From Hofstenia miamia (taxonomy: Eukaryota > Xenacoelomorpha > Acoela), in contig SCFE01000093.1 in NCBI GenBank assembly GCA_004352715.1, forward strand, positions 948,504 through 1,012,503: DNA of 64,000 nt, read 5' to 3'. This document shows, one piece after another, positions 44,534 to 55,803 of the stretch. Every line of letters begins with the position of its first letter. Position 1 is the first letter of the stretch. The notes beneath the pieces are model-generated. The model did not search any database and was not told where the DNA came from. It saw only the letters and a program-made list of their open reading frames with translations. A program made the position numbers and the translations under genes.

Positions 44534-46560
44534 TTAATAATAAATATTACTGCTTTGGTTTGGGATAACGTAAGATTCCATCATTGTGACGACCTTAAAT
44601 TATCTGCTTTTAAGGAATGTTACAACGTTACAGTATGCCTTATTCACTAGATTTAAGTTATATTAAAAACTTTTTACCAGTGTAAAAATAGCCTATATTC
44701 TAATAGGCCAAAAGCTACAGTCAGAAAGCAGCTCATTGGATAAATTGAAGAAATTATAAATCAGTGAGATGTTGAAGGCTAAAAATTAAATTCATTCTGG
44801 GGGAAAACAAGTAGTGGGAATAACCGTCAGATAGAATAAAATGTGAATTTCTTTAATACTTTTTTATCGTGGATTTTAAGTTGGGTTTAATGTATTGCCA
44901 ATTGGCTCTATATTGTTGCAAATTGACTTTTTATGCTGCAAATTGGCTCTTTACTGTTGAAATTCGGCTCTTTATAGTTGGGAATCCCTGTGTAAAATTG
45001 TCCAATTTATTCACATATTTTATTCAATAAATTTTCAAAACAAAACACTTAATGTTGTAATGGGGCCAGCTTAGACTTCCTGAGACGCTATTTGGCTCAA
45101 AAAAAGTCTCTTAGAAATCTACAAAAATTGTCTTCGAACATAGAAATATTGACTTGACATGAAGAGAGTGACATCTGATACCCGATTAAACCCGACCCGA
45201 TTTCGGGTTTGGGGTCGGGTCGGATTCCGGTACTGTCAACAAAGATTAGATTGGTTGTTAAGTGAATGGGAAAAACATGTGGGAATGAAAAAATTTGTTC
45301 GCACGACACATGCGGGTTACGCACTCCGCTTACACCGCGACCACTGACTTTGCGCACTGCCAGAGTATTTTCGTGTAGGGAAAATAAACTAGCGTGTATG
45401 TATTTGGATTTTTGCGTGTATATACGAGTATGTAAGCCATACTATCGTGTATGTATTTCATGTATTTCAGTAAGCCTGAACGCAAATTATCGTGTATTTT
45501 CATGTATTTTTTTATTTACGCTGTGCGTGTGTACTACGTTGTCCAATTGTTTGTTTTGTGTTTTTAAATTCTACTCGAACGTTGATTTTTAAAATTCGTA
45601 CGAAACATTCCACCCTACACCACACCACATGTCTATGATGGCAAGAACAATGCTAATAAACAAAAAATATCTGAAGATTTATTTATGCAATAATTAACAA
45701 GATATCACTTCCGGTTGAACTTGGGGTTGAGGGCCTCTCCGTGTATATTATGTATTCAAAATCTGACGCTTATTTTAGCCAGTGTGCATCATGTATGTAT
45801 CCCAAAATTGTTCGTGTATGTATTTGTATGTATCTAATTCAGTCATTCCGTGTATTTTTCGTGTATGTATGTATGCACGACAATACACTGGAATATCTTC
45901 GCACATATCAAGAAACAGTCAAAGTTCTTTGTTGCCTCCAGGGGCTCAAAACCTTCTAAATACATTAACACTAAATATGCAGAGAATTTAAATCTTTTTT
46001 AAAAATTCGAAAATTTCTAAGAAAACTTGTTAATCTATTCAACAATCTCTACCACAGCAATAAGCTTTAATAGAAATTTTCAACATTGCATTAATGTATG
46101 TTCCCCAATAGACCTACCCATGCCCCAAGATCTTCAAATTTGCAAATAGGCTTGGAGAAAATTCTTTGTAAGTGTGGAAAAACGGTTTGTCCTTTAAAAC
46201 AGATGTTAGACTGTTTAAGGTTAGATATCTTCATTAGTTAGTGAGTTATAAGAAATATTCCAAGATTTCATGCTGCAAATATTGACCCACTTGTTTGCCT
46301 AAAACACACATACTTCTAAAGTAAAATACCGTTCAATTTTTTAGGCAAGATCCCGCGGTATCGGTGTTCTTCGGAATATCGCAGTATCTATTTCGGTATA
46401 GGTATACCGCCAGTTTCTAGTATATACCATGTATATTAAATATGTAATATTATATACTTACAAATTTGTAGAAAATAATGATAAAACTGTGAAGCATTTA
46501 TTTGTTATTTTGCAAAAGATAATGTAATAAATATGAATTTATAATTAAAAGCTAGAATTA
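44534..46560. repeat. Gene-free region with several low-copy repeat motifs
   Basis: The hAT-like terminus GGGAATCCCTG lies at about 44,983-44,993. A GC-rich inverted repeat (CCCGACCCGATTTCGGG...GGGTCGGGTCGG) lies at 45,190-45,227, and a homologous stretch is at 48,915-48,985. Multiple CGTGTATGTATTT-type motifs span 45,385-45,870. GGTATACCG-like motifs are at 46,350-46,420. The ORFs here come from these motifs and are not supported as genes. Confidence 0.5.
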
Positions 46561-46566
46561 TGCTGT

Positions 46567-48077
46567 CTACATTTTTATAAGATTTACATGAGTGCCCAAT
46601 GTTTGCCTGACTTTTTCTTCAAATCTTTGGCGTTGCTTTTCAGAAAACTGTGAAATACCTGTATTAACTTTTCCTTCTCTAATAAAGTTATTAAATCCAA
46701 ACTTATCATAACTATCTTGCATCTTTTTAAAATCTGAATCCCTTACAGCTTTCATGACAGTTTCTTCTTGAAAAGAAATTCCAAGAAATTCAGCGATTTT
46801 CTTTGTAGTGTTAACTTTATCTTCAACTATATCTTTATAATTGATTACAATACAGTGATCACTACCCTCAGATGTTGCATATTTCAGCCAAGAAGCATGC
46901 CACTCGAAGAAACTCCCCGCTTCATGGGTTTCCTTCTCCACAAACTTATCAAAGAATTCTTGAAATGTGATGTTTTTATACAATCGTGCCAAATTTGGAT
47001 TTGTGAGATAAAAATTATAGTTGCTGATAAAACAGTCAAAGTAATTTCTAACAATAATTACGGATTTAGGCTTTTTCTTCTCAAACTCAAGAGGCATTAA
47101 AGCCTTGGTAACATGGGTTTTCAAAAGACGAGGAGGTGTCAGTTTGGCTGCAGCTTCCACACCGTTATAGTCTTTAATAATCATTTCTATGAACGGTGAA
47201 TTCTCAAAAATTTGACGAGGAGTGAAATCCTTTCCTAAGAGACTTAGTAAAATTGTCTGCGTTAAAGTAGTACCANTGTATTAACTTTTCCTTCTCTAAT
47301 AAAGTTATTAATTCCAAACTTATCATAACTATCTCGCATCTTTTTAAAATCTGAATCCCTTACAGCTTTCATGACAGTTTCTTCTTGAAAAGAAATTCCA
47401 AGAAATTCAGCGATTTTCTTTGTAGTGTTAACTTTATCTTCAACTAGATCTTTAAAATTGATTACAATACAGTGATCACTACCCTCAGATGTTGCATATT
47501 TCAGCCAAGAAGCATGCCACTCGAAGAAACTCCCCGCTTCATGGGTTTCCTTCTCCACAAACTTATCAAAGAATTCTTGAAATGTGATGTTTTTATACAA
47601 TCGTGCCAAATTTGGATTTGTGAGATAAAAATTATAGTTGCTGATAAAACAGTCAAAGTAATTTCTAACAATAATTACGGATTTAGGCTTTTTCTTCTCA
47701 AACTCAAGAGGCATTAAAGCCTTGGTAACATGGGTTTTCAAAAGACGAGGAGGTGTCAGTTTGGCTGCAGCTTCCACACCGTTATAGTCTTTAATAATCA
47801 TTTCTATGAACGGTGAATTCTCAAAAATTTGACGAGGAGTGAAATCCTTTCCTAAGAGACTTAGTAAAATTGTCTGCGTTAAAGTAGTACCAGCTCTTGG
47901 GTAGGTTATTAAGAAAGTATCTTCTTCATTTAATGGCATCTCAAAAAGCGACTTCCAGAAAGCAGGGTTTGCTGATAGAATATTGTGTTCTTTAAAGTGA
48001 CCATTAATGAGATAGGATGCGCTTTGTTCCCCATTATCCTCCTCAGAAACTCTCAAGACTTCAACTATAGGATCCAT
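46567..48077 (-). CDS. Cytosolic sulfotransferase (SULT family)
   Basis: Transfers sulfate from PAPS to hydroxyl or amine groups of small molecules in the cytosol. The ATG at 48,077 begins MDPIVEVLRVSEED. Key sites: the 5'-phosphosulfate loop TYPRAGTT (residues 58-65), the likely catalytic His in LLKTHV (116), the 3'-phosphate site VIIVRNYFDCFISNY (Arg138, Ser146), and a C-terminal REGKVNTGISQFS in place of the usual RKGxxGDWK. The gene is intronless here. The coding region is interrupted at 47,276 by an N, after which 615 bp are repeated before the true C-terminus at 46,567 (TLGTHVNLIKM). Counting the repeat once gives about 297 residues, the normal SULT length, so I read this as one gene with an assembly duplication. 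Substrate cannot be predicted. Confidence 0.85.
46661..47892. repeat. 615-bp direct duplication inside the sulfotransferase, joined by one N
   Basis: 46,661-47,275 and 47,278-47,892 are the same sequence at an offset of 617, with only a handful of substitutions (for example ATATCTTTATAA against AGATCTTTAAAA). A single N at 47,276 marks the join. It is best explained as two alleles laid end to end. Confidence 0.9.
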
Positions 48078-49759
48078 GGCTGCAACTAATGTAAATTTGC
48101 CATCAATGTAAATGTTTACAATGCAATCAACAGATAACCAAAATAAACAATACAGAAATACATCCGCAATCTAAGCAAAGGTTTTGAATGTTATACAGTT
48201 AATATGCATTCTGAAAGCCTGTAGCTCCGGTTTTCTTATTACTACCGTTGCTGCAGCTAAATTTAAACGTGAATATTAACTCTTATGTCACATTTATTAT
48301 TGGTTTTGAGCATTTAATTGAATCAATATATTCGGAAAAATTTAATCTGAGGGATTCGATTTTGCAATTAATTCAATAATGATGTCGTTGTCAATTTACA
48401 CTATTGCATAAAAAGAAGTTTTATCAATATAATTTATCAATATGACACAGTATTGAGGATCTTTTTAGAGTTTTGGTTACTCTAAAACAGCTGTTGCTCA
48501 TTTCAACAGAACATACATTTTATGTTAGACGGTAGAAGATATTAGGACGCATCTTAATCATTAATCCGATACATCCTGCCGATGATTTCAATTGATGATT
48601 TGAATGAAGTTAAAAATTGACTAATCTTCTCCCCGCTGAACTTTCCACATTGTTCTAAAACTAAATTTGAAAATGCATTGTAATCATTAGATCATTATAT
48701 AGACTGCTTCTAAATACTTATCAAGGCTTGAAAGTGGAATGCATAAGACTGGAAATACTGCACCCCATAATTTTACTCGTATATATTTTGAATTTTTTTA
48801 TAAAATTTCTAAAATATAGTACCCTATTTTGCAGGTTTTTGGCGCATTTTAGACAAACATACGTGGGACCAGTTGTGGTATCCCTATTTGAAAATGGACT
48901 AAAACTGACAGTAATGAATGACATCGGTTATCCGCTTAATCAAGACCCAATTTCGGGTTCAGATTCGAATTGTTGGTTCGAGTTGGATTCGGATATAGTT
49001 CTTAGACTCATTGATACAATGTTACTAACGTTAATGCCAATGAATTGCTGCTGAAGTGATTCGAGATACTAAAAAATGACAAACTTGGCCGGTTGAAACT
49101 AAGTTAACACTCATTTATAGAAGTAGGGAAATTTTCCAGAAAACTTCGAACACGTGAAAAAATACTGCTTTTGAGGCAATTGCAAAGGGGTAAATTACGA
49201 TATTTACCCTAAAAAATAACGGATTTGAACTTCTATTAGTCAAAAATTTACAGTCAATCCCTGCCAACCTGTAAGTTATATGAACTGTTTGAAACACTGT
49301 AGATATGACTTAACTCTTGTTTCCAATGCATGCAGGGCTTGCTCATTTCCAATACTCCATAGGATTAAACTTCATCGCTTGAACATACCTTAGTTTAAGG
49401 ACTTTGATAATCTTGGAAAGTTCTTGAATAAATCCTGAATTTTGGATTTCTTGCAAAGATCTTCCAAGTTTCTTAAAAGAACTTGATAAGAAATATATTC
49501 TTTGATTTCTTTCAAAGTTTTTGAATATTTCTGAAGGGGTGTAAGAAAAAATACTTTCATGGATTTTTTTAAAATAATCTTGAATGTTTTTTTAAAAAAA
49601 ATATTAGAAATAAGAGTTTCTAGCACATTATCAGATAAATGAAATTTCTACAGCATATACAAAAATATTTCCACCATTTAACTAGGAGTACACTCGTGGA
49701 GTGAAAGCGTCCTCCCTGCTTACTTTTTGTAAATTTTGTGGGTATATGGTTATTGCAAG
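48078..49759. other. Gene-free region upstream of the sulfotransferase
   Basis: No supported gene. CCCTATTTTGCAG at about 48,821-48,833 is a good acceptor-like site followed by a short open frame (FWRILDKHTWDQLW). It shares ACCAGTTGTGGT with the candidate exon at 49,760. 48,915-48,985 is the repeat also seen at 45,165. Confidence 0.4.
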
Positions 49760-49912
49760 TTTGGTACCAGTTGTGGTTATTTGATGATGGCACTCAGGAA
49801 GATTCATGATAATCCAAAGAATCGGGCAATTAAACATGAAAAAGAGCGATTCCTTAATGAGTCCAACCGGCAGAGTTCTTTATATCCTTATGAAGTACTG
49901 TCATCGGAATAA
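49760..49912 (+). CDS. Candidate last exon of an unidentified gene
   Basis: After an acceptor-like TTATTGCAAG the plus strand is open for 50 codons: FGTSCGYLMMALRKIHDNPK, then NRAIKHEKERFLNESNRQ and SSLYPYEVLSSE, stop TAA at 49,910. The stop is embedded in GGAATAAATG, so a polyadenylation signal overlaps it. A short hydrophobic start followed by a charged helical tail recalls small mitochondrial or membrane subunits, but I cannot name it. No donor-bearing upstream exon was identified with confidence. Confidence 0.3.
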   Translation, partial: FGTSCGYLMMALRKIHDNPKNRAIKHEKERFLNESNRQSSLYPYEVLSSE

Positions 49913-51483
49913 ATGACTTTTATTTTTATTGCTATGCGTTTTTGTAGCTATTATAGCATATGTATTTTTGCATCTTTAGTGTATATGTTTTAATATAAGA
50001 CTCGTTCATTTTTTGTAATGCCGACAACGATTAGCCTTCAAAATTTATTTGAAAATTCATATTGTTTTTATTACTTACAATTTAAAAAATTACAAATTGA
50101 TGTTGTAATTATATTTGACATTATTCTTTAGTAAGACTTCGCTGTTGCTTAAACTCTTATTCACTATTTCATAAATTACTAATAAATTTTCCAAAAAAAT
50201 TTTAATTTCCTCCATATGGACGTTAAGAAAATCATTTTCATAAAACCCTATGTTCAATTTTGTTTAGTTGTTGAAATCAGAGATTATTCCGATTTCACTT
50301 TCGTAAACAATATGGGACAAGTGTTAGAGAGCAATTTCGTATGCAATAAGCCATCTTCGGAAAAATTAGAAACGTCTCCATTTAAGAGAGATGAATTTCT
50401 CGAATTTTAATACTACGAAATATTTTTGTCATGCAATGGCATATCGAAATTGATTTTGCGTGCTATCGTAATACATAGCATAAAAAATTTTTTAGCAATT
50501 CTCTAAATTGCCTGCATTTTTACCGTCACGAAATCTTTCTACATCGTGAAGCATAAGCATTATAATGTTGCTTTTCTTCAAAAGAAATGTTTGTTAGATT
50601 TTGAGGGAATTTATCGCACACATATTTTCAAATTCACAGAATATAGACCTACGCAAGCATAAATGTAAATCAAACTTTTCTATTTTTTAGAAATTGAATA
50701 CACTTCTTTGTTTGTGAAGCACTCGAATTTGTTTGTAGAACCCTTTGTTTCGAAGTCAATGAAATGTTTGTAGGTCCACAAAACTGGGAGAAATTTTAGA
50801 TATTCTGTGCGTTGCATACTTGGACACAATTTTACAGCAATTCTCTACATGTGAGTGAATTTTTTTCTTCTGTAAATAGCCAGAACGTGCTTAAGGTAGG
50901 CCTCGTTAATAGCCAGCAAGATATGATTTTGAAGAAAAAGGCATTAACATGTAATTAATGAGCTCACATCAACCCTTGAATTACAACACAGCAGTTCTTT
51001 GTAGATGAAATGACTGCTATGCATTTGACATCCATATAAGACAAAAAATTTCATTTAAAACTTTTTATATTATATAAGATCTTCTGTTCTTCAAATGCAG
51101 TTTCATAACATATCTGCTTGTAAAGCGATTTTAATATTGAGGAAGAGGTTTAAATTCGGAAGTTTACTGCGAAGTCAATTTTGGTATAAAATTTATCTCT
51201 CTCTAGCTAACTAACAGCTGCATGCGGCACGGTCGGTCATTTATTTTTTATATTCGATCAATATCTTACTTTCAACTTGCGAACTTTTCAACCATCAATT
51301 TTTAAAGACTAAAAGTAAGTGTTTTTCTCAAACTAAATCATGCAATGCGAATATATTTCGCGGAATTAGACTTTCTCATAAATGCTTAGCTGAGATATAT
51401 ATAGTTTAATAAATTATATGCAATTTAAATGAAATCGGCAGAAATATTCCTAATAAATACATAAAATACATAACATTTACAAA
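49913..51483. other. Region without a recognised gene
   Basis: A 64-codon plus ORF at 50,216-50,410 (ATG MDVKKIIFIKPYVQF) has moderate coding character but no homologue I know. The rest is AT-rich. Confidence 0.4.
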
Positions 51484-51925
51484 ATTGCAATCCCCGAATA
51501 TTACAAGAGAGAACTCATACGGAAATCGCACGAAAAAGGCCATTTAGGCAAAACCCAGACGGAGAAAACTAATTCTAGATTCATCACTACAGTGGTGAGG
51601 AAAGTAACTGAAGAAATAATAAATAAATGTACGACGTGTTTATTGAACAACAAGCAGCACTTCCCAGCTTAGAGGGCACCACTAGAAAAAATCATCACAA
51701 AAATCCCTAACAAGATAATACACATCGATTTGAAGATGCTATCAAAAGACTAGGAGGGATATCAGCACCTTTTGGTAATGGTGGACAACTTCACCAAATA
51801 TGCAAGAATGATTCCAATGAAAAACACAACAGCGGAAACCACGGCGGAGATAGTGATGAAAGAGTGGATCCTAAAATTCGGTCCACTGGAAACGATTATA
51901 ACCGACAATCATGCTGATAATATTT
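51484..51925 (+). pseudogene. Ty3/gypsy-like integrase remnant
   Basis: IAIPEYYKRELIRKSHEKGH and the rest of an HHCC zinc-binding module (H-x3-H, then C-x2-C in NKCTTCLLN). After a stop and a frameshift comes the start of the catalytic core: IIHIDLK, then LVMVDNFTKYARMIPMKNT, ETTAEIVMKEWI, FGPLETIITDN. The two core Asp positions (HIDLK; TIITDN) are visible and the final Glu is beyond the break at about 51,925. No LTRs, RT or RNase H were found around it, so this is an isolated, inactive fragment. Confidence 0.75.
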
Positions 51926-54695
51926 ATATTTTTCCTTAGCTAATGCTAAGTTAATCGATGTTCTAACTCTGCTTGGTGGCAAGTTCAGGCTGAAAGTTGT
52001 TCTTTCTCAAATTACAGTTAATTATCTTTTCTATTTAAATTTATAGAGGTTTTTTTAGCAGAGATCTTCTCCCAGGTTCAAGAAGAATTTTTCTAAAAGA
52101 AATTCTTTATAAATTATAAGTGAATTTAAGAATCGGACCATTATTAAGATGGGTGCTAAGGTGGAGGGCGGCTCAGCCCACCTGGTTAAACTATCGATAG
52201 GGACTCAGCGCCGTTTGTTAATGTTATATTATAGTGTTGGTGTTGGATTTTATTTGTTGAGAAAGTCAATTTGGTCAAAGTATAACATAGAAATCAGTAA
52301 TCAAATTTTTAACCCCCTTGTTCATTATTTAGGAGCACAGCTCTGCTTTGCACATAACTTTAATATTTTCAGAGCAATAGTTAGACCCTAACCCTAACCC
52401 TAAAAATGACTTTTCGAATGGATTTCTCATATTTTCAATTTTATCGAAAATATTCACCCATTCTCACGCAGACCTTGGCAAGAAACAGTTAAATTTCTCT
52501 TATGTTTCTGTTCCAAGGAATATACACAGTAAGTGTCTGTAATTTTTCTAATTATTCAAAATCGCTTTAAATCGTTTATAACCGATATTGACCTATATAC
52601 ACTTGTTGAAGTTAGCCAATGCCAAAATTCGACTTTGCAAAAGAGATCTTAATCCATTATAGAACAAATATCTTGATTTTTACCTTTTGTATTTCAAAAT
52701 TTCGACTGGTATGGAGGGCTTCGACCACACAACCTCGATGTAAATCGAAACTATACAATATTTTAAATCCAATTTCAAAAAACCTACTTTCAAATTTATT
52801 TTTCCGATTTCTACACCGCAAATTATCAAATAAACTTCATGGTTAAAGGAATTAAGCATTTAAGCATTCATGCTTTGTTCTGATAAAATTTCACTGATTT
52901 AAATGCATTTTTTTGAAAAAGAACGTAGTTTTTGTCTCAATTCGTTATCATTTATCTGTTTTAATTTTCAGATAATGAGACCCTAATATTAATCTGTTAG
53001 TTGCGATTTTAAGAATTTCATTTAAAATGAACTCATGAATAGTTCTTGTTAGCACTAAACATTTAATTTCTATGTATTAATGGGAAAGGTAACATATTTA
53101 CAACACAAAATTAAACATCGATTGCTTTAGTGAGAGAATTTTCATTTCCTGTAGTTTCGTTGGTTGGTACTTAAATTCGAAAACTATCTTAGAACAGTCA
53201 GAAAAAAATGTAACTATGGATTTCACTCTTAGCCAATAGCATTAATCAAAAAGCATTATCAACATGGTAAATAGTAAAATACATAAAAACATTAAAATAG
53301 CTTTTGAAGTTTAAGTAATTGATTAAAGTTAAACCTTTGAAACATTTAGAAAATTTCACATGTAGGAAGCAAGTGAAATGTTAATTTAATGCTTATCTCA
53401 TATAACTACTATTTTAACAAGATGTCTCTGAAGCAAAGTCCCAATTAAGCTCATTTTAAACATTTATGCCTGTCGTAAGATAATTAATGGCGGCTGTAAG
53501 ATAATGCATTGACGAATTTAAGTACAAACAGTTTCGTTTAAGTAGTTTTTTACAGATAATAATCAATAGTAACTATATTTCTTGTAAATATATGCATTTG
53601 AGAAGCCAAATGATAAAAAACTATAAATAATCAGACAATATTGTTTAGTCAAATTTGACAGCAATAATTAAGTTCGAGAACTTTCACCACGTGTCATCCA
53701 TAATTAAAAATTGCTCAATTTCATATTAGGTTGAGAGAACATACCTTGACAATATGAAAGAAGTTTAAGTTTAATAGTTTGAAATCCTCATGTTCCTGAT
53801 GACAAATTTTAAAATCATTAATTATTGAATGGGTGACATGAGTAACATTAGAGGCAAACATTGGAGTTTGTTAATTAAACTTGGTGGTACTTAGAATGGT
53901 ACAAATTATACTCAGCGGACGATTCTCTTTTGCAAATTATCTCTTGTACTCTAATTTGTTTAATATATGAAATATAACTTTATAATATAAAACATGCAAA
54001 TCTAAGGACCTGTATATACCCGTGTTTACATGCATTCTTGAATACATAGACATCAACTGCTGACTGCGGACCAAAGATATTTCCAATTCCTCAACTATAA
54101 TTTTGTTTTTTGTTTCTGTGAACATTCCCAAAATTCTGTATAAATTTTCACTATGCTTTATTAGCAGTAATATGAAATTATGAATTTTTAATGATTCTGT
54201 AAATGAGGTCCAATACTAAATGATTTGTGAACGTCTCTTAAACAATTTCTAAGCATCTTCTGAACGTCTTCTAAACGTCCTTTAGACGTTTTCTAAACAA
54301 TTTAAGATGTGTTATAACAGGTCCTTTAAGCGTAACGATTGAGGTTATTAATATATAATATACATTGCGATTTATGCATGTAGAACATAACAGTAAGTAT
54401 AGCAACAGCTACCAGAAATTCAACATTCAAATAAATGTTTACAAAAATTTAAAATCAAATTACGTCATTAAGTAAGATCAAAATAAACGATTAATCAATA
54501 TGGCTCTTGGCATTAATGCTGTTAGCAGTATGAGTGTGCATCGATAAATGTGTTAGTAGGTGATGTGACAATATTAAATGTTCTACTCATAAAATATACA
54601 ACATGCAAATCTTGTAAATTTTGCTCAGGTTTAAATTAAGAAATTTTTTTATGATGGTAACAGAGTTAATCCATTCTCTAATTACTTAAATTGCA

Positions 54696-54738
<43 letters not shown>

Positions 54739-55407
54739 TATACAAGTAATGTAGGACGACGCTAACAGGCAATAGTTTATTGTCTACATTTTCCATTTTA
54801 CAATTAATATAGTTAAATTTCTTATGATATAACTCCTAACAAATTGCACAAGTTTCTGAAAAAAGACTATCATAATGAAACTGGATTTGTATCACTGAGA
54901 TATAGAAATAACATTAACTACATAATAGCCTATTTAAACTAAAGAAATTTAACTGGACAATTGCAAAACAAAGTCCAGTACTTTACAAAATATGGCAAGG
55001 GTTGGGGCTTTGGTTAGCGCTAGGCATATTTTTGTGTATGACTTAATAGCCTAGTTAAATTTGGAGTATATCTAGATGAAGAAAACACAGATTATTTAAC
55101 TCAAGAAACTCTTAGGTCACAAAATTTTTTGAAAAAAATTTACTTTATTTCTTGATTACAAATGTCAGCTTAAGTCTGGCGTCCAAAATTATTCGACAAT
55201 AAATACTTCAAAAACCTAAGTTATTATCAACATAATTCCATTTTGTAAATAAATTGTATTATTTTGCTACTGTACCGTTGCCATATTGTCGTTATGTTAT
55301 GAACAAAATTATATGAATTTTCGCACCTAATTTCACAAATAAAAACATTACAATCGATTATGTGTACAATATATCATGGTAGAGGATTGAAACTGAATTA
55401 TTAAGCT
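51926..55407. other. Long region without a recognised gene
   Basis: It contains repeat copy A3 (52,149-52,345), three CCCTAA telomere-like units (52,387-52,404), an unusual run of AACGTCT/AAACGTC motifs at 54,231-54,292, and a long (TA)n tract at about 54,698-54,731. The ORFs are short and lack coding character. Confidence 0.45.
52149..52345 (+). repeat. Dispersed repeat, copy A3
   Basis: GGGTGCTAAGGTGGAGGGCG, GGCTCAGCCCACCTGGTTAA and GGATTTTATTTGTTGAGAAA align with copies A1 (35,550) and A2 (38,512, complement), at lower identity. Confidence 0.6.
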
Positions 55408-55691
55408 TCATAATCTACATCTTAATAATTTTATAGCCGAAGATTTGAAGTGTGAATTTGTTAGAGGATAAGCGAAAAAGTTGACTCCAACGTTGACCAT
55501 TACCAGAAAGGTGGAGATCTTCTGGTATACGCTATCGAATTCCCACAACGGCGACTTTAAAATGTTCGTAAGGAACATAAAGTGCACTTGGTTTGGGAAC
55601 GTGGTCACAATGAAAATGAAAGTTACAGTAAAAAGCATCCGCGTGATGTTTGATTTAGCTTGTGATTTCACAGCGCCACCTTTACGCGAAT
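55408..55691 (-). CDS. Rhodopsin-type (class A) GPCR, last coding exon
   Basis: Encodes the end of intracellular loop 3 through the C-terminus of a seven-transmembrane receptor of the plasma membrane. TM6 is NITRMLFTVTFIFIVTTFP with the conserved F and P of the F..C-W-x-P switch (here TFP). A short extracellular loop follows. TM7 is ISTFLVMVNVGVNFFAYPL, where the usual NPxxY reads NFFAY (Pro replaced). Helix 8 is HFKSSAIKLLRC with a likely palmitoylated Cys, then stop at 55,408. An acceptor-like TTTGTTTAG lies just upstream of 55,691; the frame stays open to about 55,803, so the exon may be longer. TM1-5 must lie in upstream exons I could not locate. The ligand class is not predictable, though the pattern fits neuropeptide-like receptors. 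Confidence 0.7.
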
Positions 55692-55803
55692 CTAAACAAA
55701 TTTGTTCAGAATTTTCAATACATAAGGTATTATGTGTAATAAATTTATTTAAATTATTTCCGTTTATTGTTAACCAATGATGTCTTATGTTTACATTTTA
55801 CAG

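Noticed and set aside
48965-48990. tRNA B-box-like GGTTCGAGTTGG
   Set aside because: No A box or cloverleaf can be formed around it; it is part of a TCGGGT-type repeat. No other tRNA candidates were seen.
48728-49054. 108-codon plus ORF upstream of the sulfotransferase
   Set aside because: Low-complexity start, no domain, and its end lies in a dispersed repeat shared with 45.17 kb.
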